Positions 1 through 6,059 of a stretch of DNA of 8,972 bases are shown here, in pieces. The first letter of the stretch is position 1, and every line of letters begins with the position of its first letter. A model generated the notes under the pieces. That model searched no databases. It was given only the letters and a program-made list of their open reading frames with translations, and was not told the origin of the DNA. This DNA is from Bacillota bacterium. Lineage in GTDB: Bacteria; Bacillota; Bacilli; Alicyclobacillales; SLC66. The translations under genes and the position numbers were made by a program. The stretch lies in NCBI GenBank assembly GCA_021797415.1, contig JAJZZT010000185.1:1317-10288 (forward strand). Reading direction: 5' to 3'.

Positions 1-107
1 GCGCGATGTGGGGCCGGGGAGTGCGGATAGGCCCAGGGTCTAGCGGGGCGGGGCGGGGCGGGGGGCGGGGGGCGCGGGGGGGGGGGGGGGGGGGGGCGGC
101 GGGAGGG
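1..107. other. G-rich low-complexity end, probable artefact
   Basis: This stretch is almost entirely G with scattered C, including repeated GGGGC units at about 44-60 and a run of 21 G at 76-96. Composition returns abruptly to normal near position 108. Such one-base runs at a sequence end are typical of signal loss in two-colour sequencing or of a poorly supported contig end. A real G-quadruplex-forming tract is the alternative, but nothing around it supports a function. Open frames across it, such as a Pro-rich one on the minus strand, should not be treated as genes. Confidence 0.7.
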
Positions 108-184
108 GCTTCAATATCCAAGCAAACGTTGTCGGAGTGACCGGATTCGTCGCCTTACGGGTCCGGCGCTGCGATCGCTTCCGC

Positions 185-231
185 ACAAAACTGTGGAGCC
201 GAATCAAGCACAAAGCTGCTTCGGCTCCACA
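185..231 (-). terminator. Stem-loop terminator after the amidase gene
   Basis: Positions 192-203 and 220-231 form a perfect 12-bp GC-rich stem (arm TGTGGAGCCGAA) around a 16-nt loop. Read on the minus strand, the stem is followed by AGTTTTG, a short T tract. It starts 38 nt after the amidase stop at 269. The plus-strand side has no T tract, so it most likely ends minus-strand transcription of the permease-amidase unit. The T run is short, so termination may be incomplete. Confidence 0.65.
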
Positions 232-268
232 AGTTGGTCTGAGGACTTGAGAGAGCAAATCCCCGGGG

Positions 269-1315
269 CTATTCCGCCACTTCCCGTTCGGCACCGTTAT
301 ACGGCAATTCTCCAACCGGGCAGCACGCTGTCGTCAATGTGGAACGGGTCATTTTCTCCACATTTTCTCTCGCCTGATTGGCATTGAGAACCCATGTGCG
401 ATAAAAGTCAAAGGGGCATTCCGCTACGCCTTTATCACCGTCGCCTGAGTTGAACACACCCGTGTACCCTCGGTGCAAGAGTTTGAATAATTGGTTCTGG
501 GATTGCCAATTCGCCCGGGCATCCCGAATTGCGGATATCGATAACTCTGCAAATTGAATTCCATATTCTTCTTCTCCGCATTCACCCAATGTCCGCCCAT
601 CAAAGCCGACGATCGCAGAGTGGCCAAAATAGGAGTAGACCCCGTCAAATCCACTGGCATTCGCCACGGCGACATAGACGTTATTCGCCCAGGCCATCGC
701 CTTGGCCATGAGTATCTGCTGTTCCTTGGCCGGATACATGTACCCTTGCGGCCGAACAATCAACTCCGCACCTTTCATGGCGCAATCCCGCCAAATCTCC
801 GGATAATTCCCGTCATCACAAACAATGAGACTGATCTTCAACCCCTTCGGGCCGTCGGATACGTAGGTTGTACCACCCGGATACCATCCTTCAATCGGCG
901 TCCAGGGGAGGATCTTGCGGTACTTCTGCACGATCTCGCCTTGATCATTGATCAGCACCAGCGTGTTGTAAGGGGACTTTTCCGGGTGATCCTCGTGCCT
1001 CTCTCCAGTGAGTGAAAACACACCCCAGGTCTTTGCCCGGCGACATGCTTCACCGAAAATATCCGTTTCCGGGCCTGGAATGGTACACGCCGTATCAAGC
1101 ATTTCTTTCCCATCGTACATGATGCCCATCGTGCTGTACTCGGGAAAAATCACAAGATCCATGCCCGGCAGCCCCTGTTTCATCCCGACAATCATGTCGG
1201 CAATTTTGTGCGCGTTTTCCAGGACTTCTCCGCTCGTATGAAGTCGCGGCATCTTGTAATTCACGACAGCCACGCCAACGGTATCCGGACTGCTGGCAAT
1301 ATCGCCATGTCTCAC
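269..1315 (-). CDS. amiE: Aliphatic amidase (acylamide amidohydrolase)
   Basis: Hydrolyses short aliphatic amides such as acetamide or propionamide to the carboxylic acid and ammonia in the cytoplasm, supplying nitrogen and carbon. It is a nitrilase-superfamily enzyme of 348 aa, the usual AmiE length. The N-terminus MRHGDIASS is the family's standard start, so the GTG at 1315 is preferred over the TTG two codons upstream. A GGGGAG ribosome binding site lies 9 nt before the GTG. The Glu-Lys-Cys triad is visible at E59 (FPEYS), K134 (KYRK) and C166 (IVCDDGN), with E142 in PIEGWYPGG as the fourth active-site acid. From memory, homologues have Cys in WCPIEG and RCQGYMYP; here these are T139 and P189, neither catalytic. 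The gene follows the permease gene after 80 bp on the same strand, so the two are probably co-transcribed. A formamidase (AmiF) is less likely given the near full-length AmiE match. Confidence 0.95.
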   Translation of the reverse strand: MRHGDIASSPDTVGVAVVNYKMPRLHTSGEVLENAHKIADMIVGMKQGLPGMDLVIFPEYSTMGIMYDGKEMLDTACTIPGPETDIFGEACRRAKTWGVFSLTGERHEDHPEKSPYNTLVLINDQGEIVQKYRKILPWTPIEGWYPGGTTYVSDGPKGLKISLIVCDDGNYPEIWRDCAMKGAELIVRPQGYMYPAKEQQILMAKAMAWANNVYVAVANASGFDGVYSYFGHSAIVGFDGRTLGECGEEEYGIQFAELSISAIRDARANWQSQNQLFKLLHRGYTGVFNSGDGDKGVAECPFDFYRTWVLNANQARENVEKMTRSTLTTACCPVGELPYNGAEREVAE

Positions 1316-1395
1316 ACACAAACACTCCCCGGCCAGCGATCTGCGCGGTTGTTCACAATCCCCGCGCCCGCCTTGATTGCGTCATCCAATGTCCG

Positions 1396-3189
1396 CTAAA
1401 CCGTGCCCGTCAAGCGGTCGGTTGCAAACATGGCCGACTTTTCATCCTTGCAGATATCGTGGCAAGCCGACTCCAGACTGCAGCAGAGTGAACAGATCGC
1501 TCCCGTGTGAAACGGGCACATGCTCATATCCTCGACTTCATAGGTAAACCCGCAACTCACACAGGTGAGCATTTTTTCCTGAGCCGCGCCGGTCGATCCG
1601 GAGGGCGGAACACTGTGCAGCATGGGCTGGGCGGCGCGGTGCTGCAAGGGCTGTGCGGTGTGGTGCTGCAAGGGCTGCGCGGTTTGGTGTTGCAACGCCA
1701 GGTCGTTTTCGCGGGCAATATAGTACTTGCCTTTGGTGAGCAGCGCGATTGCCGGAGCCAGAACAAAGGGGAGACCCAGAGAGAGCAGCGCGGAGAACGC
1801 CTGCAAGCCCGGTCCAAAGGCTCCGAAATACGCAGCGATGGATACGGCCGAAGCGATGAGCATGGAGCCGAATCCCACAGGATTGAAGTGGTAGAGATGC
1901 GCCCGCTTGAACTCAATGTAGGATGGACTGATTTTCAACAGCGCCTTGTTGATGACAAGGTCAGCCACAACGGCCCCTACCCAGGCGACGGCGACGTTGG
2001 AGTAGAAGCCCAGCACCATGCCCAGAAATCCAAATACGCCAAACTCCATCAAACCCAGCGCGATGCCGACATTGAGAAACAACCAGACGACCCGACCCGG
2101 ATGAAAGTGAAATATGCGGGAGAAGAAATTGGACCACGAGAGCGAACCTGAATAAGCGTTCGTCACGTTGATCTTGATCTGGGACAGCAGGACAAAAATA
2201 ACGGCTACTGTAAGGGCCGCTCCGGCAGGCAACATGGCGCCAAACGCATGCGTGAACATTTGGATGGGTTGGTCGGCTTTCACGCTGCCGACACCCGGAA
2301 GGATCCACGACGCGAGAAACGAGCCGCCCAATTGCTTGAACGCGCCGATAATCACCCACCCCGGACCGGCCAGCAGAACAGCCCACCACCATTTCCACTT
2401 GTTGCTCTTCTCTTTATTCGGCATAAACCGCAGATAGTCTGCCTGTTCTCCAATCTGCGCAATCAACGAAAGAGTAATCCCCATGGCGGATCCGAACATC
2501 AGGGGGCTGAAGGCGACGGCCGTTCCCGATACCCCGCCAAAGTGCACCCATCTTTGAAAGGCTCCCGGATCCTTCAGCAGAACGATGGAAAATGGGGCAA
2601 CCATCAGGACCAGCCAGATGGGCTGCGACCATACCTGAAACTTGTTGAGCAGGGTCATGCCGTACATGGCGAGCGGGATGACCACCAAGGCCGCGATCAA
2701 ATAGCTGACGGCGATGGGCAGACCGAAATAGAGCGTAATGGCCTGCGCCATGACCGATCCTTCAAGGGAGAAGAAAATGAAGGTGAAGGAAGCATAAATA
2801 ACTGACGTGAGCGTTGAACCCAGATACCCGAATCCCGCCCCGCGCGTGAGCAAGTCCATATCGATGTTGTATTTGGCGGAATAGTACGCAATCGGAATAC
2901 CCGTCAAGAAAATGATCGCGGCGACGGTCAAAATGGCAAACAGGGAATTGACGAAACCGAATGACAGACCAACCGACCCACCGATCGCAAAGTCCGCCAT
3001 GTAGGCGATGCCGCCGAGCGCCGTACTGGCAACCGCAAACTCACTCCATCTGCGAAACGACCGCGGCGCGTATCGGAGGGCATAATCCTCCATGACCGGA
3101 TTGTTGACCAGTCCGCTGAACCTGCGCTTCTTTTCGCCGGTCTTCCGTTCACCCAGTTCCACTCTCGCATCAGGATTCTCCATCTGCAT
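1396..3189 (-). CDS. NCS1-family permease with His-repeat and Cys-rich tail
   Basis: Membrane transporter of the cytosine/purine/uracil/thiamine/allantoin permease type (NCS1). The ATG at 3189 is preferred (597 aa) because AAAGGAG ends 5 nt before it; a GTG eight codons upstream is also open but has no better site. Residues 1-45 are cytosolic and contain NNPVMEDYALRYAP, which leads into the permease fold. Roughly twelve hydrophobic segments run from about 50 to 485, with conserved-looking stretches such as DLLTRGAGFGYLGS. After the last segment come three 8-residue repeats, LQHQTAQP, LQHHTAQP and LQHRAAQP (499-522). A cysteine cluster follows: C543, C546, C558, H561, C566, C569, C570, C576, H577, C580. 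That tail is not part of ordinary NCS1 transporters, which end soon after the last helix, and it looks like a metal-binding or redox module. From memory, a similar NCS1 plus Cys-rich unit forms the input half of some hybrid histidine kinases; no kinase is present here. With the amidase downstream, amide or other nitrogen-compound uptake or sensing is the likely role, but the substrate cannot be read from the sequence. Confidence 0.85.
   Translation of the reverse strand: MQMENPDARVELGERKTGEKKRRFSGLVNNPVMEDYALRYAPRSFRRWSEFAVASTALGGIAYMADFAIGGSVGLSFGFVNSLFAILTVAAIIFLTGIPIAYYSAKYNIDMDLLTRGAGFGYLGSTLTSVIYASFTFIFFSLEGSVMAQAITLYFGLPIAVSYLIAALVVIPLAMYGMTLLNKFQVWSQPIWLVLMVAPFSIVLLKDPGAFQRWVHFGGVSGTAVAFSPLMFGSAMGITLSLIAQIGEQADYLRFMPNKEKSNKWKWWWAVLLAGPGWVIIGAFKQLGGSFLASWILPGVGSVKADQPIQMFTHAFGAMLPAGAALTVAVIFVLLSQIKINVTNAYSGSLSWSNFFSRIFHFHPGRVVWLFLNVGIALGLMEFGVFGFLGMVLGFYSNVAVAWVGAVVADLVINKALLKISPSYIEFKRAHLYHFNPVGFGSMLIASAVSIAAYFGAFGPGLQAFSALLSLGLPFVLAPAIALLTKGKYYIARENDLALQHQTAQPLQHHTAQPLQHRAAQPMLHSVPPSGSTGAAQEKMLTCVSCGFTYEVEDMSMCPFHTGAICSLCCSLESACHDICKDEKSAMFATDRLTGTV
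1624..1695 (-). repeat. Three tandem 24-bp repeats inside the permease gene
   Basis: Three in-frame 24-bp units at 1624-1647, 1648-1671 and 1672-1695 each begin GGGCTG and end TGCAA on the plus strand. They encode the 8-residue repeats LQHxxAQP that link the membrane domain to the Cys-rich tail. The units differ mainly at a few third and second codon positions. The array length is a multiple of three, so gain or loss of a unit would change linker length and His count without breaking the frame. Confidence 0.9.
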
Positions 3190-3269
3190 CCCCTCTCCTT
3201 TGTAATGCAACACGCCTTCTTACGTTAACTTACATGACTCAAAACTGATAATTTCGAGTCCGTAATCAG

Positions 3270-3298
3270 AAAATACATCCTAACTAGCGCCTTGTCAA
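3270..3298 (-). promoter_or_regulatory. Sigma-A type promoter for permease-amidase unit
   Basis: On the minus strand TTGACA (3298-3293) is followed by a 17-bp spacer and TATTTT (3275-3270). The -35 box is perfect, the spacing is ideal, and the -10 matches four of six consensus bases. Transcription would start near 3263, giving a leader of about 75 nt before the ATG at 3189. The surrounding DNA (3211-3360) is clearly AT-rich. No clear operator palindrome was found in the leader beyond the 6-bp GTTAAC. Confidence 0.75.
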
Positions 3299-3400
3299 CC
3301 GATTTGGTACGAAATAGCCATTTATACGTCATATATACTTCCTTATTGCGTTATGTATAGAATGCAATCACTCCTTGCGGGGCTTTGTCTGTCAGTGCCT

Positions 3401-3675
3401 GTTCAAAAAGTGGGCAGGGTTAACCCACGCAGTGCAAGAAAGCAGCCAGAAATGCGGACCAAGGGGACATGGGATAAGGTCCTCTTTGCAGGCGCAATGG
3501 TTCCACATTTAGTGTCCGAGGCTCTAATCGGACACTAAATGTACTGTAACGCGCCTGCCGGAATTGGGTTTATCCCATGTCCCCGAGCGTACGTTTTGGG
3601 GTACGTGAGGGAGCATTTCTGGCGATGACGCGGCAATGCGCCGGGGAGTTCTGCCCACTTTTTGAACAACCTCTA
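3401..3675 (+). mobile_element. Palindromic MITE-like element, copy 1 (interrupted)
   Basis: Perfect 17-bp terminal inverted repeats, GTTCAAAAAGTGGGCAG at 3401-3417 and its complement at 3651-3667, bound this element. The right flank AACCTCTA (3668-3675) is shared with copy 2 and may belong to it. An internal stem pairs GCCAGAAATGC (3445-3455) with 3613-3623, and an apical stem pairs CGTAC (3588-3592) with GTACG (3601-3605). It encodes no protein and is non-autonomous if mobile. Without the 124-bp insertion at 3461-3584 its core would be 143 bp, against 142 bp in copy 2 at 5759. It lies in the 551-bp gap between the permease promoter and the small secreted-protein gene; apart from these elements and that promoter I see nothing else in the gap. 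Confidence 0.85.
3461..3584. mobile_element. Nested palindromic element inserted in copy 1
   Basis: This 124-bp segment is absent from copy 2, whose sequence runs straight across the insertion point (GGACC|GAGCG). Its ends are perfect 15-bp inverted repeats, GGGGACATGGGATAA at 3463-3477 and the complement at 3570-3584. Inside, GCAGGCGC (3488-3495) pairs with 3551-3558, and a 15-bp stem joins 3505-3519 to 3528-3542 around an 8-nt loop. No target-site duplication is visible. GGGGACA-type palindromes without duplications recall the REP-like elements mobilised by Y1 (IS200-like) transposases; that link is inference only. No transposase is present in the window. Confidence 0.8.
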
Positions 3676-3740
3676 TCACATGTCCCCTCGGTGTTCTCGT
3701 CGAACTCGTCACACCACCCCATCGGTCTACAAGCACACAG

Positions 3741-4241
3741 CTATTTCGAATTGGTCACCAGAGAATTGGCGATTGATGTAAGTTTCTGTTCGGTTGTCAA
3801 TGGTTTATAACTGCGAATGGCGCTGCCAACCCACCCCTTGAACGTGCCCCTGCCGGCGAAGAGCAGATAGTACACACCATTTCGTGTGAACTGGATGCGT
3901 TGCAGATGTCCGTCATCTAAATATTGGGCAGTCACATGCCCCTTCAGATCTACACGTACTCCATATCCCTTTGGTATCGGGTCGAGGCGGGAGTTCATAT
4001 TGGTCGCAAATTCAACAAGCCAATCTGTTTTAGAGACATTCTGATATTCCGTCACAACAATGCCCTTGGTTCCGTTCACCGTCACGCTGGGCATAACGGA
4101 TGCTACTTTGAAGGGGAACATGCGCGTGTCCGGAGTCATGAGGGAAAAGGGAAGCTTTGTCGATGCTTCCACCGTGGAGGCGCTGAACAGGATCGTGATC
4201 ACTACTGAAATGCCTGTCAAGGAAATAAGGGATTTTCTCAA
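3741..4241 (-). CDS. Small secreted protein of unknown function
   Basis: The likely start is the TTG at 4241, giving 166 aa. GGAGG at 4251-4255 lies 9 nt upstream of it, and this start places a textbook signal peptide at the N-terminus: a positive RKS, a hydrophobic core (LISLTGISVVITILF) and a likely cleavage site after STVEA near residue 26. The longer open frame (to 4295) would bury the signal sequence. The mature part ends with a pattern resembling Firmicutes DUF4367-type domains: a hydrophobic beta strand with GVYYLLFAG, then a short helix (TTEQKLTSIANSL). I do not recognise the family with certainty. The coding sequence is visibly more AT-rich than the amidase, MocR and xylulokinase genes, which could mean a separate origin. 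It lies between a palindromic element and a truncated gene. No terminator is evident after its stop. Confidence 0.7.
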   Translation of the reverse strand: MRKSLISLTGISVVITILFSASTVEASTKLPFSLMTPDTRMFPFKVASVMPSVTVNGTKGIVVTEYQNVSKTDWLVEFATNMNSRLDPIPKGYGVRVDLKGHVTAQYLDDGHLQRIQFTRNGVYYLLFAGRGTFKGWVGSAIRSYKPLTTEQKLTSIANSLVTNSK

Positions 4242-4337
4242 CTTGAATCGCCTCCATAATTTGAAGTCACCGTCACGGAATTCGATCAACCGCAACCATT
4301 ATAACCTAAAAATCTCATTGCTGATATCAAGCTGTGT

Positions 4338-4382
4338 CATGGCTGGAAGAGAGTGGTTTAGCCACTGTCACTTCCAGCCATG
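4338..4382. repeat. Strong two-stage hairpin
   Basis: CATGGCTGGAAG (4338-4349) pairs perfectly with 4371-4382. Inside, AGTGG (4352-4356) pairs with CCACT (4362-4366) around a 5-nt loop. Neither side is followed by a T tract, so it is not a normal intrinsic terminator. It sits upstream of the secreted-protein gene and directly before the point where TPR-protein similarity begins, so it may mark a mobile-element end or a rearrangement junction. Confidence 0.7.
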
Positions 4383-4433
4383 TGGTGGCACCGCTATCAG
4401 TATTGTAGGTGTCGGCGGGAAAATTCTTCTCAA

Positions 4434-5003
4434 ATGTACAAAGATGTGTTCTGGGCAGACAGCAATCTTTCGCCAAGTTCCAGGATTGACGCGGGTTTGG
4501 GGCTCTCGTGGGTTTATTTCAAAATCGGAAACATGAATGAGGCGATTCACGTCGGCGGCGATGTACGACACCTCAGCATCCTGCATGGTGAGTATCACCT
4601 GCCCGAGATTGAGCACAACCTGGGCAGCTATTTGCTCACCAACGGACAACCCGACAGAGCGGTAGAACTCTGGGAACGATCGTTGCAGACTTTTGCGCGT
4701 GCATCTCAGCCCGCGGAACAGGCGAACGTGCTGGAGAGCATGGCCACGTACTACCTGATGACGCGAGACAACCCCGATGAAGCGGAGAACTGTGCAAAAA
4801 GAGCGCTTGAACTGCTGGCCGCGTTTCCCCAATCTCCGTTGCGCGCCAGACTGTACAGGATGTTCGGTCAAATAGAGCAGAACCGTCAACATTGCGATCA
4901 AGCGCGAAGTTGGTATCAGGTCGCATTATCATCGTTTGCATTGTTCCAGTGCAATGAGGAAATCAGGGAGACCGACGATTTACTGCGGTCGCTCCCTGAA
5001 TGA
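4434..5003 (+). pseudogene. C-terminal fragment of a TPR-repeat protein
   Basis: The open frame gives about 189 aa from the ATG at 4434 (207 aa from 4380). It consists of helical repeats of TPR character, for example GLSWVYFKIGNMNEAI, LGSYLLTNGQPDRAVELWERS, and MTRDNPDEAENCAKRALELL with a following FGQIEQN repeat. TPR proteins of this sort in Bacillota are usually longer and carry an N-terminal helix-turn-helix domain, acting as regulators that bind peptides or partners. No such domain is present here. Residues before about the ATG at 4434 are Cys/Arg-rich and unlike a TPR, and no convincing ribosome binding site precedes either ATG. I read it as the 3' remnant of a larger gene cut off near the hairpin at 4338-4382. 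A small free-standing TPR protein is possible but less likely. Confidence 0.65.
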
Positions 5004-5072
5004 TCCCGGATACACCCCGTCCAATCTCGAAAGAACACCTGGGCACGGACGAACTTGATCTCTTGGGATTTT

Positions 5073-5640
5073 TCAGGCACGCGGAGTGTGCTGAGAACGA
5101 ATCGCCGCCCACTTCCCCAACATCACCCACAGCACCACGGCCAAAGCCGCCGCAACGGTCGCAAAGGTGAGTTTTTCTCCCAGCAGCAACCACGAGAAGA
5201 GAAGGGTGAAAAAAGGCTGGAGGTACTGCATCTGGCTCACCCGCGCCACGCCGCCGAGTCCCATGCCGGTGTACCAGGCGATGAATCCAAAAAATTGACT
5301 TCCCGCCCCGAGGTACAGGAGTCCTGCCCACGCCGTCCAGGAAGCGCGCAGCAGGGACGCCGTACCGGCCCAGACGGCGTCGGCCGCCAGCAGAATAACC
5401 GCTACCGGCGCAGAAAGCACCACCGACCACGCGATCACCTGCCATCCCCCGAGCTGATTCGCCATCCATCCACCCTCGGCGTAAGCGATTGCAACGACGG
5501 CCACGGCGCCGAGCAGCGCCAGGTCCGCCGCGTGTATCCCGCCCAGCCCGAGCACCACAACGCCAAACGGCACCGACCGCCTCACGGGTGGCGGGCAGCG
5601 TCAGGCTGAATACAAGCACGCCGATGAGACCATAAATCAT
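5073..5640 (-). pseudogene. EamA-type transporter gene with internal deletion
   Basis: The gene starts well: AAGGAG lies 9 nt before the ATG at 5640, and the first membrane helix is intact (MIYGLIGVLVFSLTLPATRE). After about 22 residues, near 5570-5580, similarity jumps to another frame, where the second half of a drug/metabolite transporter continues (VLGLGGIHAADLALLGAVAV, then YLQPFFTLLFSWLLLGEKL, ending at 5073). Members of this family have about 280-300 aa and ten helices; only about 189 codons remain, so roughly 90-100 residues are missing and the frame is shifted. One point error cannot explain this. It is divergent to the MocR regulator, a common pairing in which the regulator controls the transporter. 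The protein is almost surely non-functional. Confidence 0.8.
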
Positions 5641-5758
5641 CCCGAGTGACTCCTTGCTCGTTTGCGACGTTTTCGCCGCCTGTGATCCTGGCCTGGTTTC
5701 TGTTCTGTTCACCGGGCACCCCCGCCTCAAGAGTATCGTGACAGCCCAATAGAAGTCA

Positions 5759-5908
5759 GTTCAAAAAGGGGGCAGGTAAGACCCACGCAGTGCAAGGAAG
5801 CAGCCAGAAATACGGACCGAGCGTACGTTTTTGGTACGTGAGGGAGTATTTCTGGCGATGACGCGGCAATGCGCCGGGGAGTTCTGCCCCCTTTTTGAAC
5901 AACCTCTA
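5759..5908 (+). mobile_element. Palindromic MITE-like element, copy 2 (intact)
   Basis: Terminal inverted repeats GTTCAAAAAGGGGGCAG (5759-5775) and the complement at 5884-5900 bound a 142-bp core; AACCTCTA (5901-5908) after it is shared with copy 1. GCCAGAAATAC (5803-5813) pairs with 5846-5856, and CGTAC/GTACG forms the tip. It has the same orientation as copy 1 and is close to identical to it outside the nested insertion. It sits in the 419-bp gap between the broken EamA gene and the MocR gene, and could separate the former transporter from regulatory DNA near 5955. It has no coding content and no transposase. Confidence 0.85.
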
Positions 5909-5954
5909 ATAGAGTCTGTCGCCAGCATGACAGACTTTCTCTGCATTGTACCCG

Positions 5955-5995
5955 GCCAATTGGGGATGATTTTTACCAGCCAATTTGTGTATCAT
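5955..5995 (+). promoter_or_regulatory. Candidate MocR operator and promoter region
   Basis: GCCAATT occurs twice in the same direction, at 5955-5961 and 5979-5985, 24 bp apart (start to start), with further matches after each copy. The first copy overlaps the palindrome CCAATTGG (5956-5963). MocR-type regulators are known to bind direct repeats at roughly this spacing near their own gene. A possible -10 box TATCAT (5990-5995, plus strand) follows without a good -35, and a TACAAT box faces the EamA side (5950-5945, minus). Weak -35 elements would suit activator-dependent promoters. The assignment is inference. Confidence 0.4.
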
Positions 5996-6022
5996 CGAGT
6001 CAGGGAGACTGTCATGCGCGGC

Positions 6023-6059
6023 GGAACAAAGGGGAGCGGGAACAAAGGGGTGGGGGAAC
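6023..6059 (+). repeat. 16-bp tandem repeat containing the MocR ribosome binding site
   Basis: GGAACAAAGGGG appears at 6023-6034 and 6039-6050, a 16-bp period, and a third partial unit GGAAC leads to the GTG start at 6060. The second copy provides AAAGGGG 9 nt before that start. The first copy duplicates the same signal 16 nt further upstream, where no start codon is placed to use it. Confidence 0.7.

Noticed and set aside
40..315. 91-aa minus-strand frame with a long Pro run
   Set aside because: The Pro run is the poly-G tract read backwards, and the frame overlaps the amidase 3' end and its terminator.
1507..2151. 214-aa plus-strand frame antisense to the permease
   Set aside because: Its apparent repeats are only the complement of the permease tail repeats; there is no start signal.
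3401..3667. Reading the repeats as a CRISPR array
   Set aside because: There are only two copies over 2 kb apart, each a single palindrome, with no regular spacers and no cas genes.
4060..4536. 158-aa plus-strand frame over the secreted-protein gene
   Set aside because: It is antisense to a frame with a good ribosome binding site and signal peptide, and it runs through the hairpin at 4338-4382.
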